A DNA stretch of 64,000 nt from Druceiella hillmani (lineage: Eukaryota; Arthropoda; Insecta; Lepidoptera; Hepialidae): contig JAYKKI010000015.1 of the NCBI GenBank assembly GCA_039881145.1, positions 27,493,501 through 27,557,500 of the forward strand, read 5' to 3'. The first letter of the stretch is position 1, and each line of letters starts with the position of its first letter. Below, in pieces: positions 1 to 11,482 of the stretch. Under the pieces are notes generated by a model. That model ran no database searches and was not told where the DNA came from. It saw only the letters and a program-made list of their open reading frames with translations. The position numbers and the translations under genes were made by a program.

Positions 1-190
1 AGGGGCAAAAAAAGCTTTTAATAAGGCTCGGGGCGCTGCGCGGGCGGGGGAATACATGACGAAGGGGGAGGGGGCGGAAGCTGTGTGTGACTCGGATCGA
101 TATTTAGTTTAAAATTACAATTCGAATCCGTATGTTTATCTCGTTTTGTATTGGCAGCCCTGCGGGTGACGTTTCCGATCATACCGCTCC
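1..190. other. GC-rich island at the window edge
   Basis: This is a GC-rich stretch with a G-run/purine-rich part (about 35-75) cut by the window start, in otherwise AT-rich DNA. It has no convincing reading frame; the minus-strand frame across it is proline-rich only because of the C-runs. It could be the edge of a conserved noncoding or regulatory element, or a transcript end lying outside the window. Confidence 0.35.
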
Positions 191-1605
191 ACTTACAAAG
201 GAGAACTAAAAAGCAATCTAAGTATCGGCATGTTTTATATGACCTATGCATTATTTTAAGTATTTCGTGAAATCGAGGTCTTTTTTAACGTTTTTATTTA
301 ATTTATATGTTGAGAGGTGCATAAAAATATTTTTATGCACTATGTGAAAGCGTAAAATCTTTGAGTAACTAACGGTAGTACGATTACAACGCTTTATTTA
401 AACAAATTACGAAATTTTGCATTAATGCAATATTTTAAACGTATAATTATTTTTATTGATAGTCTAGATACATAATTATAATGATTTTATATCCTCTATA
501 AGCGAGAATAATTTTTGTAATTTGAGTATAATAGAATCTCTTAAAATCAATTAGCCATGCCTGAGGTTATGCCATGTCATTGAATGAACTGAAATTATCT
601 TTTTTAATAGAAAATACTATAATATTTTATCGATTAGTTTATTGAACGTTGCTGAACTTATATGAACTGAACTAGCTATTTATAAATATTAATATCATTA
701 TAATAGCTATTTATAGATATTTATATTATTTTTCCTAGCGTATATTTCACATGCGTATTAACCTTATTAATTTCTCAAAAGTTACGAGTAATTAAGCCAA
801 AGTATGGTTTGATTATTATTAACAATTTTACTGATATATATTTTGTCCGTTTTAATATTTATTCTTTAAATAAAGTACACGATAAATATTAGAACCGATT
901 TAACTGCATCTTTGAGGTTATATCGTCGTTTTTCTGTAAAATAAATTAATATTTAAAATAAAAAGAAACACGCTTTCATAAATACTATACTAAAAAGCAA
1001 AAAAATCATTATCGAACTTTTTTCTTTGTCTTCACTCTAAGGACTTTAGTTTAAGTCAAATTTGTTATTCAGTATAATATTTAAGTTTAAAAGCGCAGGG
1101 CGCTTTGTTCTGAAATCTAATTGAAATGTTAAGCATTTTCATTCACTTAATATTAATTTAAGAAGCAAACATTTTTTTTCGGAAAAAGCATTATGAGAGC
1201 GTGTTTTCAGTCTTTTAAACTATTAATTTATTTTTACTTTTTTTATTCTTATATAAAAAGAGAAATTTTTTGAACTGGCTTTATGTTATATTTAGAATTA
1301 CTTTTACAAATAACGACACTTTATTAAAAAAGCTTCTACGGAATTCAAACTAACAGAGTAGTATAAATAATTAGGTCGAGGTATCTCTTCTTGATTTTGT
1401 GTCTGTGGACGACAGAGCTCGTATCCTCTCCCTCTCTGCCAATGCATCAGTATTGTAAGGCGTCTTTCCTTTAAACTTGGAACAATCCAATTCTTCGATT
1501 TAAAGACTAAAAAAGATTTCACTTTACTTAGAACGTGATCCTAAATAGACCACTGCGTGTACAACAAAAAGCACAAAAACTAAACGTTACGATACGTTGT
1601 TCCTT
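191..1605. other. AT-rich spacer, no gene seen
   Basis: I see no coding, RNA or mobile signal here. A small direct duplication of about 30 bp beginning TAGCTATTTATA occurs near 672-735. The rest is unremarkable AT-rich DNA with short homopolymer runs. Confidence 0.6.
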
Positions 1606-1935
1606 TATCGAAGTTCCGCTTCTACTTCATCGTACGTTTAGTCTAATTTCCGCTTCTACTTCATTGAATCATTCCAATAGTATTATTTTATTGTTTTGTC
1701 ATCTGAACAACATACAACTGCCAAGTCTCATGATGATGCAATAATTAGAAACCCAAACAGGATTGGTATCCGTTACCGAATTCAATGCATAACTTCCGGT
1801 TCTATTCCATTGTAACAGTCCTATAGTAACATTTTATTGTATTATCATCAGAACTATAGACAACTGCTGAGTTTCATGATGACACAACAATTAGAAGTTT
1901 CCAAAAAGATTCCATTACACAGTTACAGATCGACC
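1606..1935. repeat. Diverged tandem repeat, unit about 145 bp
   Basis: Two diverged units begin with CTTCYG-TTCTA at about 1649 and 1793, and a short third fragment begins at about 1612. Each full unit runs through a matching TAGTA-CATTTTATTG segment, a CATCTGAAC/CATCAGAAC segment, and a segment ending CATGATGA-GCAATAATTAGAA. The repeat most resembles a dispersed retroposon-tail sequence rather than a satellite, but I cannot name the family. It explains the short frames that cross it. Confidence 0.55.
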
Positions 1936-2394
1936 TAACAAAAGAGTGTAAAAAAATTCAAAAATATATTTATATTTGAATCAAAGAGTCCTAGCTTTCC
2001 ATTATATGGTTACGCCGAAAAACATTTCAGCACACGTAATAAAAATACATGAACAGCTTATAAATACTATTGCCTATTGCGGAGTTTCTCAACTTCTATG
2101 GGTATGTGAATACGGTACAGCGTCCCGTAATGTCGGTTTCTTTATATTTGATAAGTTTTTTGACCTAACTAAGTTTGTAATAAATCTCATTTTTCCAATT
2201 GGTTCACTTTCCGTGTATCCCTTAGTTGACATACTTAAAAATATACATAATTACGGTAAAGTAACAATATGTTTGGACGATCACAACAAAACACTCCTCA
2301 TTCGTTATATAAATTTCTGGCTCACACATTTTTACATTCGACATGTTTGAGGATAGATCCAAAACATTTTCCATTTCCATTTTACTAAATAGCG
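1936..2394. other. Spacer, no gene seen
   Basis: A 124-codon frame covers most of this stretch (1976-2350), but its residue composition is that of AT-rich noncoding sequence and it matches no family I recognise. I do not call it a gene. Confidence 0.5.
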
Positions 2395-2640
2395 CTTTCC
2401 CGTTTCCGAATTCTCGCTCTGAAGTCTTCCCGGGTGGGTCAAGAATCGGCATGCATTTCGAAAGTTAATTTCGTCGGGGCCAGCGCCGGCAGTCAGTCGG
2501 CGGAAGTGTTTGCGCTTTGCGAAAAGGAATTTCCATTTCGTAAGTCGAATTTGCTTTGCCGCTGCACTCGAGGGCGAATGCACACGAGCCGCCAGCGCCC
2601 GCTCGCCGTAATGAAATATGGAGTTGCAACTTACACTTCA
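2395..2640. promoter_or_regulatory. GC-rich island, candidate regulatory element
   Basis: There is a sharp rise in GC with CpG-rich text between AT-rich flanks. Frames of about 80-100 codons are open on both strands, which is expected when stop codons are depleted by GC content. No domain is recognisable. A conserved noncoding element is my preferred reading; a lineage-specific exon is possible but unsupported. Confidence 0.3.
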
Positions 2641-3940
2641 ATTATTCGAAATGGTACTCAAAGTGTGTTCGCTGTTTATTTTCCAAATTCATTATCTTTT
2701 AAGGAAACTCATTTTCTTATGAAGTGTTATTGATATATTACACATAATATTGTTCGTATTTGTTGTGGTAGCTTTTCGGTAACTTTGTGGCCGTGTAGCT
2801 TTGTGTGCTGTGGTAGCTTCGTGGTAGCTATCTCACTATGATATCTGTAAACACCACAAGAATTGGCATTGGATACGTTGTTCCATTTAGTAAAAAAGGC
2901 AGAAATAAGAGCTATATATTTTATTTACAAATTTTTCTACTTTAGAAATTTAATTATATTTACGTAAGTCGTGCATTCGACGATGAGATAGTTGTTTCTA
3001 AGTTGCCATTTTTGTTTTATAGAAATAGTTGAGTGAAAGTAATATCTTTAATTTAATAATAAGTTAATTCAAACCTACTCATTCATAGCTTCAAATACAA
3101 TCTAGGCACAGATGTTTTTTTCTTCTTAAATAGAAAAAGAGTTCTTTCGAATCGCGTTTTAGAATTGTGAGAGTATGGACATGGCAAAATGAAATAGAGT
3201 AATAAACTTCTTAAAGGACGATGTTTGAGTCAAGATTATAAAGCAGTTCATTTTGTATACCATTAACGGACAAACTTGAATTTAAATATATACGTGTTTT
3301 TATGAAAAATTATACTTTTACAATATATCATAACACCAAGTATATATTTCTATTTTTCTTTTATTTTATTTAAGCATGATGAACTATGTTTTGAGAAGCG
3401 ATGAATAGTTTAACATAATATTTAATGTAGAATAATGATATAGGCACTCGACTTAAGAAAGCATGAATCCGAGAGAAAACTATTTTCAGAGCATTGCGGA
3501 TCCATGAAATCAACCTTTCGGGTCGGTTTGCATTTTCCTCTATAAACTAATTTGAATATATTTCTCTAATGACTTTCGATTTTTTTGGATTCAACAGGTG
3601 ATTCAATATACATTATAAAACGTAGAATTTTAATTAATTGATTTGCTTTTTCTTTGTGTATTATTATTATTATTTATTTCAATAAGGAAAATTATAAATT
3701 TACTACCTAGTTAACCATACTAAATATAGTCAACACATATATCTTGACCCAGAAGGAGATTTCGGAAAATATTTTCGTCTAATTTTGACTTGCTCAAAGT
3801 TAGACAGAAATATTTATATACCAAAGTATATTGAAATAAGCTTGACAATCGTTATGGTTTGCATTTTCTTTCGCATTGTTTTTTTAAATAATTACTCGAC
3901 TACGGTAAAGCAATAAGGAAGCTTTTAATTTTAGCAGTCT
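2641..3940. other. AT-rich spacer with a small GTGGTAGCTT repeat
   Basis: Around 2762-2830 a degenerate repeat of GTGGTAGCTTT / GTGTAGCTTTGTG occurs four to five times. Otherwise I see nothing supportable in this stretch. Confidence 0.5.
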
Positions 3941-3950
3941 ATAAATATAT

Positions 3951-3953
3951 ATG

Positions 3954-4001
<48 letters not shown>

Positions 4002-4006
4002 CATGA

Positions 4007-4070
<64 letters not shown>

Positions 4071-4075
4071 GTAAA
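3951..4075. repeat. (TA)n microsatellite with palindromic flanks
   Basis: A compound TA array. The first block (3951-4004) is bounded by ATGTAA on the left and TTACAT on the right, so it forms one perfect palindrome of about 54 bp. A second block with GTATATA interruptions follows to about 4072. Such arrays are prone to cruciform extrusion and length change. Confidence 0.95.
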
Positions 4076-4559
4076 GTTATCTGTTTCCTCGTACTTGTAG
4101 ATTTTAAACTACTTGATGACTTATATACAACGAATGAATGGATTGCATATCGTTAAGATAATAAGAACTGCCATTGCGTGTGGCATGATATATAGATACG
4201 GTTCTAGAATAATGGAATGCATAATTCGTATTATTTTAATTAGTTGTCATTAGGTTTGTAACATTTAGACCTATAGAAAATGTCATTATTATGTGTCTTA
4301 CTTGATTAGTTATTTTTTAACCCTTCAAGTTCAATTAAATCGTATCTTAGCAGACATCACGAGCTGCTGCAGTGACCAACATTATGTACCCACCATACGC
4401 TAACTTATATATTAAATACACAAGTAGGTGCATACATCTACGTCATTTAATGTATGTATGTTTATCCACACATCGGCATACCGACATATACTCGTATTAT
4501 ACACATTTTCCTCTCCTTTTACACACAAATCATCTAATACGCAATATCGAAATATTTCT
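4076..4559. other. Spacer, no gene seen
   Basis: AT-rich DNA with some CA/TA-rich text (about 4370-4520) that leaves short frames open. I see no supportable gene. Confidence 0.5.
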
Positions 4560-4880
4560 TTGAAAAACAGTGGGTGTATCGAGGCGAGGGTGTCGGGGCG
4601 GAGGGGGCGAATAGGGCGAGGTGGGGAAGGGGCCCGCAGATCGGAAGCGAGAAAATAGACGAAGGAGACGGGAATAAGCGCGGGGGGCGGCGCGAGAGCG
4701 GGATGGCGTTAAAGAAAAATTAAATTATATTTCCCAATGGTGTCAGCCAGTTATTAAGTGGCCGGACGCCATTTTGAATTATTATTTTTATATTTTTATT
4801 TCTTTCTCTTCTTTGGAATTCTTTGTAGCCGCGTCGGGATGTACGGGCGGTGCGAGCGCCCGTAGGTGCCCACCTATTAC
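4560..4880. promoter_or_regulatory. Purine-strand-biased GC island, candidate regulatory element
   Basis: From about 4576 to 4710 the plus strand is strongly G/A-biased, with many GGGG and GGCG runs. A conserved-looking AT/GC mix follows (about 4700-4800) that includes a TTAAGTGG string (about 4755), which fits the TYAAGTG core bound by NK-2-class homeodomains. The 3' end is a GCGAGCGCCCG segment. There is no gene-like frame. The polypurine run could form a G-quadruplex or triplex. Confidence 0.35.
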
Positions 4881-5655
4881 CACCACACATTAGTACGGAG
4901 TACTGTAGGTGATAAATATTAAATGGGCTAAGATTCTGCTTCTATCATTGTTCGCACAATGAATATTCTACTATGTGGCATTGAAGAGTTGCGGTAGTCG
5001 TAATCGTTTAAAGAGAAATGTCGAAAAACTGGTGAAATTTAGCTATAGATATAGATAGATCGACGTAGATTTTAAAATTCTAATAATAAACTTCTATTAA
5101 TAAACTCTTAATTTTCCACTTTTCTATACAATCGCGCCGTTTAATAACATAATTGGCGACTTTACACTTTTCTGAAAGCTCTCTTATACTCACTCGTTTT
5201 TTACACGTTTTTTTAAGATAATTCTCCATTTAAATCTAACTATGATCTATATGGTAAATAAAGCAATTTTTAAAGAATTATGGTCAAAATTAAGGATTTC
5301 GTATTATCGTATTTTATTCTGTATGTTTACACATTAAAACGGCACACCAGGAGATGAAATTGTATTAGAAACAGCGCGATTTTACATAATCGATGTTTAA
5401 AAAAAGATTTTTTCATTAATTTCATTCAAATTGTATACACCGATTTGTGATTTTAATTGAGCGACAAAGCAAAATGAAATTTAAAAATTATGCTTATTAG
5501 TGTACCGTATATAAATTTAAATATTTACTTTGAAAATTCATTCCAGGAATAATAATTAATTTTAATAGTAATGAAAAAACGAAAAAATTGCTATCATGCA
5601 CGATTGAATGAAATACTTTACCTAAATTTGTGGGGCCAAACTATGCTATTAATGA
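4881..5655. other. AT-rich spacer, no gene seen
   Basis: I see no coding, RNA or transposon signal beyond base-composition noise. Confidence 0.55.
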
Positions 5656-5757
5656 ATAATAAAATGTTATCCATAGTATTTTACTTATATGTTATCTATA
5701 CTATTAATAACATTTTATCCATAGTATTTTATTTATGTATTATTATCTATACTATTA
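5656..5757. repeat. Tandem duplication, about 50-bp unit, two copies
   Basis: Two adjacent units share the string TTATCCATAGTATTTTA and each ends ATCTATACTATT. The second copy carries a small insertion. A short frame of hydrophobic residues (5571-5777) exists only because of this duplication and is not considered a gene. Confidence 0.7.
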
Positions 5758-5813
5758 GTAAAATTGTGACAGAATAAATTCTGCACATGGAAATTTTTTT
5801 AAAAAAAGTTATT

Positions 5814-5930
5814 GATTTTGTCTGTATGTTAATTTGTCAGTCAATTACGCGAAATCCACCGCACGGATTTTGCTGAAATTTAGTATGGTAATATTTTACA
5901 CCCAAGAGCAACATATGAGAGAGAAAAAAA
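5814..5930. repeat. Retroposon-tail-like dispersed repeat fragment
   Basis: The text reads TTTGTCTGTATGTTAATTTG, then a region with CGCACGGATTTTGCTGAAAT and TTAGTATGG. This is the layout of the common insect repeat tails that contain an ACCGATTTTGATGAAATTTGG-type segment. Family assignment is from memory and tentative. Confidence 0.5.
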
Positions 5931-6356
5931 ATCTAATCACTTTTTCATTCCGGATTTCACACGAAACAGTGTGGCGTAGTTACTTTGTTAATAATATTGT
6001 TTTAGATTACTAAAAGAGACTTCCTATTTAACGATAAATTCGTTCTACACAATTTTTATTTAAAACTCTGTAAAACTAAATAATTTAGCGGTTTTAATAT
6101 AAATATTAAAAAAGTATTCTCGTTATATGACAACAATCTCTATCACCCGATTTATCAAACTTTAATATAATTTCTTAATCATTTCATAATCGAATCATTT
6201 ATTACGATCTAACATCTGAACAAACTTTTTTTAATTTCGAAAAACATTTTTACAAAATCACGTTTTCTAATTATATCTCACATTATTACTTTATTAATTT
6301 CAATTACACATTTACGAGACTATATAAATCTTAATTCATACATTGTAAACAAACAC
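5931..6356. other. AT-rich spacer, no gene seen
   Basis: Nothing supportable is seen in this stretch. Confidence 0.5.
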
Positions 6357-6394
<38 letters not shown>

Positions 6395-6415
6395 TAAAAA
6401 TAAGTAGACAAGTAG

Positions 6416-6471
<56 letters not shown>
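6357..6471. repeat. Two (TA)n microsatellite blocks
   Basis: TA arrays at about 6357-6388 and 6418-6471 are separated by a short AATAATAAAAATAAG spacer. The minus-strand tyrosine/isoleucine frame across them is a low-complexity artefact. Confidence 0.95.
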
Positions 6472-6477
<6 letters not shown>

Positions 6478-6885
6478 CACATGTATGTTTGTTAACTGTC
6501 AATCAACTTATTTTAAATTACTCTTACAGTTTCTTCTAAATCTTCCCACATGCCATGAGTAAGTATTTGCGAAGCCGTAGGGGCTTCATATACATTAAAT
6601 GGACACTGTGCTGCTTCACAAAGCCAACGCCGATCTATCTGCGTTGTTCGAGATTAGATTGCTTACGGTCTAAATTCGAGTATAGTCACGTTCCTTTGTT
6701 TATCTAGATATTTCCTGTCCGTCGTTCATAACTCACAGGACGTGCCGTGCGGCGGAACGCAATGCCGTACTTAGGCTAGGTCTGGATATCTCGTATGAGT
6801 TTTACATGACCGAAAGTGATGAATATTTCGATGTACTTATGTAAAACGTTTTTACTGCCTTTCTTTCCTAAGATTTTCGTATTTC
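6472..6885. other. Mixed-composition spacer
   Basis: A moderately GC-rich core lies at about 6550-6800, without a long frame. It could be a weak regulatory island. An acceptor-like and a donor-like site bracket about 29 nt at 6531-6559, which is too short to be credible as an exon. Confidence 0.3.
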
Positions 6886-7115
6886 CACAATTAAGTGAAA
6901 CTACGTGATGTAGTATTATTTCTACTTTTTTAAGTTCTTTACCACGACCTAGGTTTTGTTGTATTACAGCATCTTCAGGTGGGCTATTAGCAAAGATTCA
7001 TCTTCTTTGCTGTCTTTGCTAATAACCCACCTGAAGATGTAATACAACGAAACCCAGGTCGTGGTAAAAAACTGATAAAAAATACTACTATACCAAGTAG
7101 TTTCATTTAATTGTG
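6886..7115. mobile_element. Foldback/MITE-like element, copy A
   Basis: This is a long imperfect inverted repeat of about 230 bp with arms of about 100 bp. It starts CACAATTAAGTGAAACTAC and ends in the complementary GTAGTTTCATTTAATTGTG. Shared inner blocks include the TACCACGACCTAGG and GCATCTTCAGGTGGG strings with their complements. A second copy lies at 48339-48575. TTAA occurs at matching places near both termini, so a TTAA target (piggyBac-type) is possible, but the repeat also continues outside TTAA and the true ends are uncertain. No coding capacity. This copy has a more decayed right arm than copy B. Confidence 0.85.
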
Positions 7116-7599
7116 AATAATGAATTTCTATTAAATTAACGCCAAATATATACAATTTTCGTATTTAATATTCATGAAAGAGGGGGATAGTATTAAAAGA
7201 TATAAAAAGTAATTTCCCAAACGTGATATATATAATTTAATTGTTTCAGCGGTTATACAGACACTTTCACGTTACGCTTTCTTTCATTGTGTAATTTGAA
7301 ATATTTGCGATTTCAAAATAAATTTTTAATTGTATTTTATGACCTATGCTAACGACATTATTAAATCAGGTGATTCTTCGTAATAATTTATGTATGCCGT
7401 CATTAATCTTGTAAAGACCATGATTTCAACATAAATGGTTTTACTTATTAAAAATTATTAACAGTTAATAATGTAATTAGATTAATGTTAATTTTATACT
7501 TTTTGATCATCATTAACCCAAACGTTATTCACTTTGTATAATTATAACTTCAAAATAAGAACCATAAATTTTTGGTTATACGCCAGTCATATAAATTTA
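7116..7599. other. AT-rich spacer, no gene seen
   Basis: Nothing supportable is seen in this stretch. Confidence 0.5.
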
Positions 7600-7710
7600 T
7601 AAAAGTTTTAAAAATTATATTCAACTGGTAATAACAGGATTACATGTAACCGAATATCGGTAATATATAATCCTGTTACTACCAGTTGAATATAATTTTT
7701 AAAACTTTTA
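7600..7710. repeat. Near-perfect inverted repeat, 43-bp arms
   Basis: The left arm starts TAAAAGTTTTAAAAATTATA at 7600 and the right arm ends at 7710 as its reverse complement. There is one mismatch (GGTAATAAC against GGTAGTAAC) and a spacer of about 25 bp. It could be a tiny foldback element or a template-switch duplication. No target-site duplication is clear. Confidence 0.9.
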
Positions 7711-7859
7711 CTGAAACGGGTATTTATGTTAATTCATCGGTATTTGTCTTCCATTTTATTTTTACTTATCAAACTGTTATTGAATATTTAGTTCATTGTT
7801 ACACCAAAATATAATTGAATTAGAGAACTGCCATTCAAATTGTATTAGCAATCATTTGT

Positions 7860-8560
7860 TTTGCCATTCGAGCCGCCGACTATTTCCATACACCCAAAGC
7901 TCGCCAAGTATCCTCCATCGTGTAAACACACAAGACTCGCGAAATGGCTAAGTAAGCACGGATACGCAGTAGGCAAACATTAGATACACGCCAGAACGTA
8001 GGTGGTTATAGTAAAGAAATGGCTAAAAAGACAAGTAGGAATTTGTTTGCGTCGTGTCGCCTATGTAGGTGCGAGGCCCTGTATTATTATGGATGGCAAA
8101 ACGCTTTTACCGACATTAGAATATTACGCTGCCACCTGGCTCCCGGGAGGCGACGAAACGCGCCTCGGTAAATACTTTTTTATGTACATAAAGCACGTGT
8201 ACCCACCGACGTAGTTATTACATATGAACGTACATGACTTTTCTCTATATACATTAGCACATACGACTACGCGCATACTTAGTTATGGTAGATGGAAAAT
8301 ATTTCCATGTAAGTATACGCTCTCCGGTAGGTAGATAAGTATCTGCGACGTGTACTTGCGTAAGTATGTTGAATGTATGAAAGCCCATGTAAGGTTGGTG
8401 CTTGCGTCACAGGCGCATGGTTGTGCTGAGTGCAGGCGAACGCCGCTGTGTACCGGACGTTTATTTTGGGTTGCGATTATTTCCTCTAACTTATCATCTT
8501 GTCTACATCGTGTTTTACGACTACCTCATTACAACCACGAAGTATTCTAATGCACTATCG
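7860..8560. promoter_or_regulatory. GC-rich island pair, candidate regulatory region
   Basis: A region of balanced composition begins with a GC-rich core (GCCATTCGAGCCGCCGAC, about 7862). It has several GTAAGTAT/GTAGGTAG strings around 8308-8370 and a second GC-rich core at 8390-8470. Several 60-70-codon frames occur but none has a recognisable domain. I favour noncoding regulatory DNA. Confidence 0.3.
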
Positions 8561-9659
8561 ATGTGATAACCTCACTATTATAAGGCTATGTGCAGAATGG
8601 CATGGAAACAATACTACGCTAAATTAGTTAGTTCAGAGTTAAACTTAATATTTTATATATTTGTTTGTATCTTTCTGAAATAGAACTTTTAATTATTGTC
8701 TACTATTAAAATTGTACATTTCATCACTAAAAACTATAATCTTATCATTATACAATTTGTCTGTTTAAACAAATAAGTAATCAAATAGGCACTATATTTG
8801 GCTATTTCGCAAGCGATGAATATATATTCATTAATAACATGTCAAATATATAGTACTCAGTTTATCGTAGGCTGAAAATGTTTATTTAAAAAAGCACAAG
8901 ATAAAAATAAGTTCAAATAAGAGGAAAGGAAATGTGTAGGAATCCTCGTAGTGCGAGTTCTACGCATGCTTCACAGGTTTTATTAATATACCAACATGGT
9001 TAATGGGAAATAAAAATAATATTGAAGATAGAACAAAGCTTGTAATATCTTTTAGAAATTGTTACACCCAATAGTTATTATCTAACGCTTTTTTGATGTG
9101 TAGTCGTTGCCTAAAGGAATTAAACATTTAATTGACTTTAATATTCGTTTTGTTGCAAATAATGTCGTTTGCGCTCTTATTGACTCATATATGCTTTTTT
9201 CGATGAACTTGTCAGGCCTGCGAATGTTATGGATCAGCATATTATATGTATGTTACACTTAGCATGTTGTATATGGAGAAAACACAAGACAAAATCTGCA
9301 TTTGTTTCATCTTGCTGGCTCGAAGAGTGCCGTGTAAATAGCATTTACAAACTATATTAGGAAAAATAAATCTGTAGTAATATATATGTCAACTTAAAAG
9401 TTATCAAATATATGGTTGTTATGAAACTACATCATTGTTTTTGAGATGTACTTTAAAAATTACTAAGACGATCGTGTTTTCTTTTTAGTTCAATCGATGT
9501 TAATTTAAGGATTTCAACTTGTGTATGTTAGAAAAAGAATTTAAACGGTTCTCAAATTATATTAAGTGTATTAAAAAAAGTCAAGAGGTCAATTAGCCGT
9601 AATCAATATTTAGAAATACGGCTATACGTTACTCACTTAAAAGCCGAATACCTGTAAAG
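8561..9659. other. AT-rich spacer, no gene seen
   Basis: I inspected this stretch for coding, RNA and repeat signals and saw nothing supportable. Confidence 0.5.
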
Positions 9660-9990
9660 CTCAACATCACTCCCGACGTTAAATCAATGAGCTTTTCCTC
9701 AGAAAAACTCAGTTCGTATCTCAAGCGGCGCGCTTTAAAACGCTTCCCGGGATATAACGCACATAAGCTACCTACTATCTCGTCTCCTTGTCGGCTATTC
9801 ATTTCTCATCTCGTCCGCCCGCCTTCCGCGCTGCCCATATGCAAAGTATTCCGTACGATATTGCTCTAATCCCATTGCCGAATCTTTTTGATGTCCAATG
9901 AACTGATTATTCGGCGGTACGTAACGAAAAAAAGATTTCTTTCTCTCTCTCTAGATGGCTATTGCCGTGCCTGTGTGTTCGCAAATGGAT
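9660..9990. promoter_or_regulatory. GC-rich island with an octamer-like site
   Basis: A GC-rich stretch contains AAGCGGCGCGC (about 9724) and CGTCCGCCCGCC (about 9814). CCATATGCAAAG follows (about 9835), close to the POU octamer ATGCAAAT, and a short CTCTCTCTCT run lies at about 9941. No domain-bearing frame. Candidate regulatory DNA only. Confidence 0.3.
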
Positions 9991-10835
9991 GCTGGATTGT
10001 CTCCGTTGTTGAATTTTTTCGATTGAAAAAATTATTGTGATGCTAAAGTATTCGAGACATATGAAGGTATTTAAATAAATGTCGATGCACTGTAGTTGGA
10101 TAAATTTATAACACGCTTATAAAGAAATTTTTGTAAAAGTGGACCTTAAATAAATTATATTTCACTATATTTCTATTTAACTTTTTTAAATTAATTTTTA
10201 TTTTTTATTTCTTTTGTGTGTAAGTATAATATGAGAATATTTAAATGTATTTAATAAATATTTTTTAATATTATGTCCGTCCTCCTATTTTACAACGAGA
10301 AAGTTCTCTTTCATATTGAAAAAGTTGAACTTTCTCTCACATGCGATATTCTGGCATATTTAATGATATATTTATTTCATATTCCCGATTCTGTAGTAAA
10401 ACTAATAATAATTGTAACTGTCTGTTCCTCTGTCGATCGCAGCTTTACAGTTTCTACAATTTAAGACTTATAGACATAACATTCTGCAAGTAGATATTTG
10501 AAATGGGATCTCAATTTTGTTTACTTTTCTTTTCAATTTCCTAAATATATCTCAAAAAACAAGAGTATCTTATGGCAACACAATAAAGGCGAGATGAGTT
10601 CTTGGTTTTGTTGAGAATTTATCATTTAAGTCATCTATAATCACTATTTAATCATCAAATCATTTTTATGTTCTGATTATATTCAAACTATTTTCCACCT
10701 ATAGGCATCGATGGTAGTATGCGTATTCCATCATCTTAATATACTTTTCTATTTTTATTTTTGCTTACATTACCCATTTCTGCCAATTATATTCCACTTT
10801 CTCTATTTAAACTCACTTCTATCATATATTGTATT
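9991..10835. other. AT-rich spacer, no gene seen
   Basis: Nothing supportable is seen in this stretch. Confidence 0.5.
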
Positions 10836-11482
10836 TATAGGGTTTCGTACTTCAAAAGGAAAAAAGGCATTCTTATAGAATCACTTCGTTGTCAGTTTGT
10901 CTGTCTGTCAAGACCTTTTTTCTCACGAACGCGTGGAGGTATCAAGTTGAAATTAATATCAAATACTTAGGTCTACGGTCCCTTGAAGTTGTAAAATGAT
11001 GAAGCTTCTCAATCAACCCAACTAAAAAAAAAACCAAATATACGGCCGCCATTTATGCTCCATTTTTCGACCCTAACAAATTAATAAAAACTAAAGGAAC
11101 AATGGAAAGTACCCATTGTCCTAAAATAATGAAATTTAGTAAGAAGCAAGGTCTCACAACACAAGTAAAGGAAAAAATCCGAAAATCATTAATTTTTAGT
11201 TATATCACATAAAAAAAATTCAATATGCGCCTGTGAAATATACGGTAGGCAATAGATTTTCGGTTCGGCCATTTATGCCGCATATTTCGACATCCGCAAA
11301 TAAATCAAAACCTATAGGATACTTCCCGTTGACCTAGCATCATGAAATTTGGCAAGAAGAAAGGTCTCACAAAACAAGTAAAGGAACAAATCCAAAAAAT
11401 CGTTAATTTTTAGTTATATCACATAAAAAATAGTTTTTTAGATATGCGTCTGTGAAGAATTTAGTAGGCAATATATTTTCGT
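10836..11482 (+). repeat. Lepidoptera-type dispersed repeat with internal tandem copy
   Basis: It opens with TAGGGTTTCGTACTTCAAAA and a GTTTGTCTGTCTGTCA run, then an ACGAACGCGTGGAGGTATCA segment. This layout matches my memory of a very abundant lepidopteran repeat that begins GGGTTCCGTACC and contains CTGTCTGTCTGTC. The 3' part is present twice, at about 11039-11262 and 11263-11482. Both copies carry ATTTATGC, TTTCGAC, a GAAATTTRG-AAGAAG block, AAGGTCTCACAA and TTTTTAGTTATATCACAT. No reading frame survives. The class (non-autonomous retroposon or DNA element) is not decidable here. Confidence 0.7.

Noticed and set aside
6531..6559. Acceptor-like CTCTTACAG and donor-like GTAAGTATT around 29 nt
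   Set aside because: Too short for a credible exon, with an in-frame stop in some phases; such pairs are expected by chance in a window this size.
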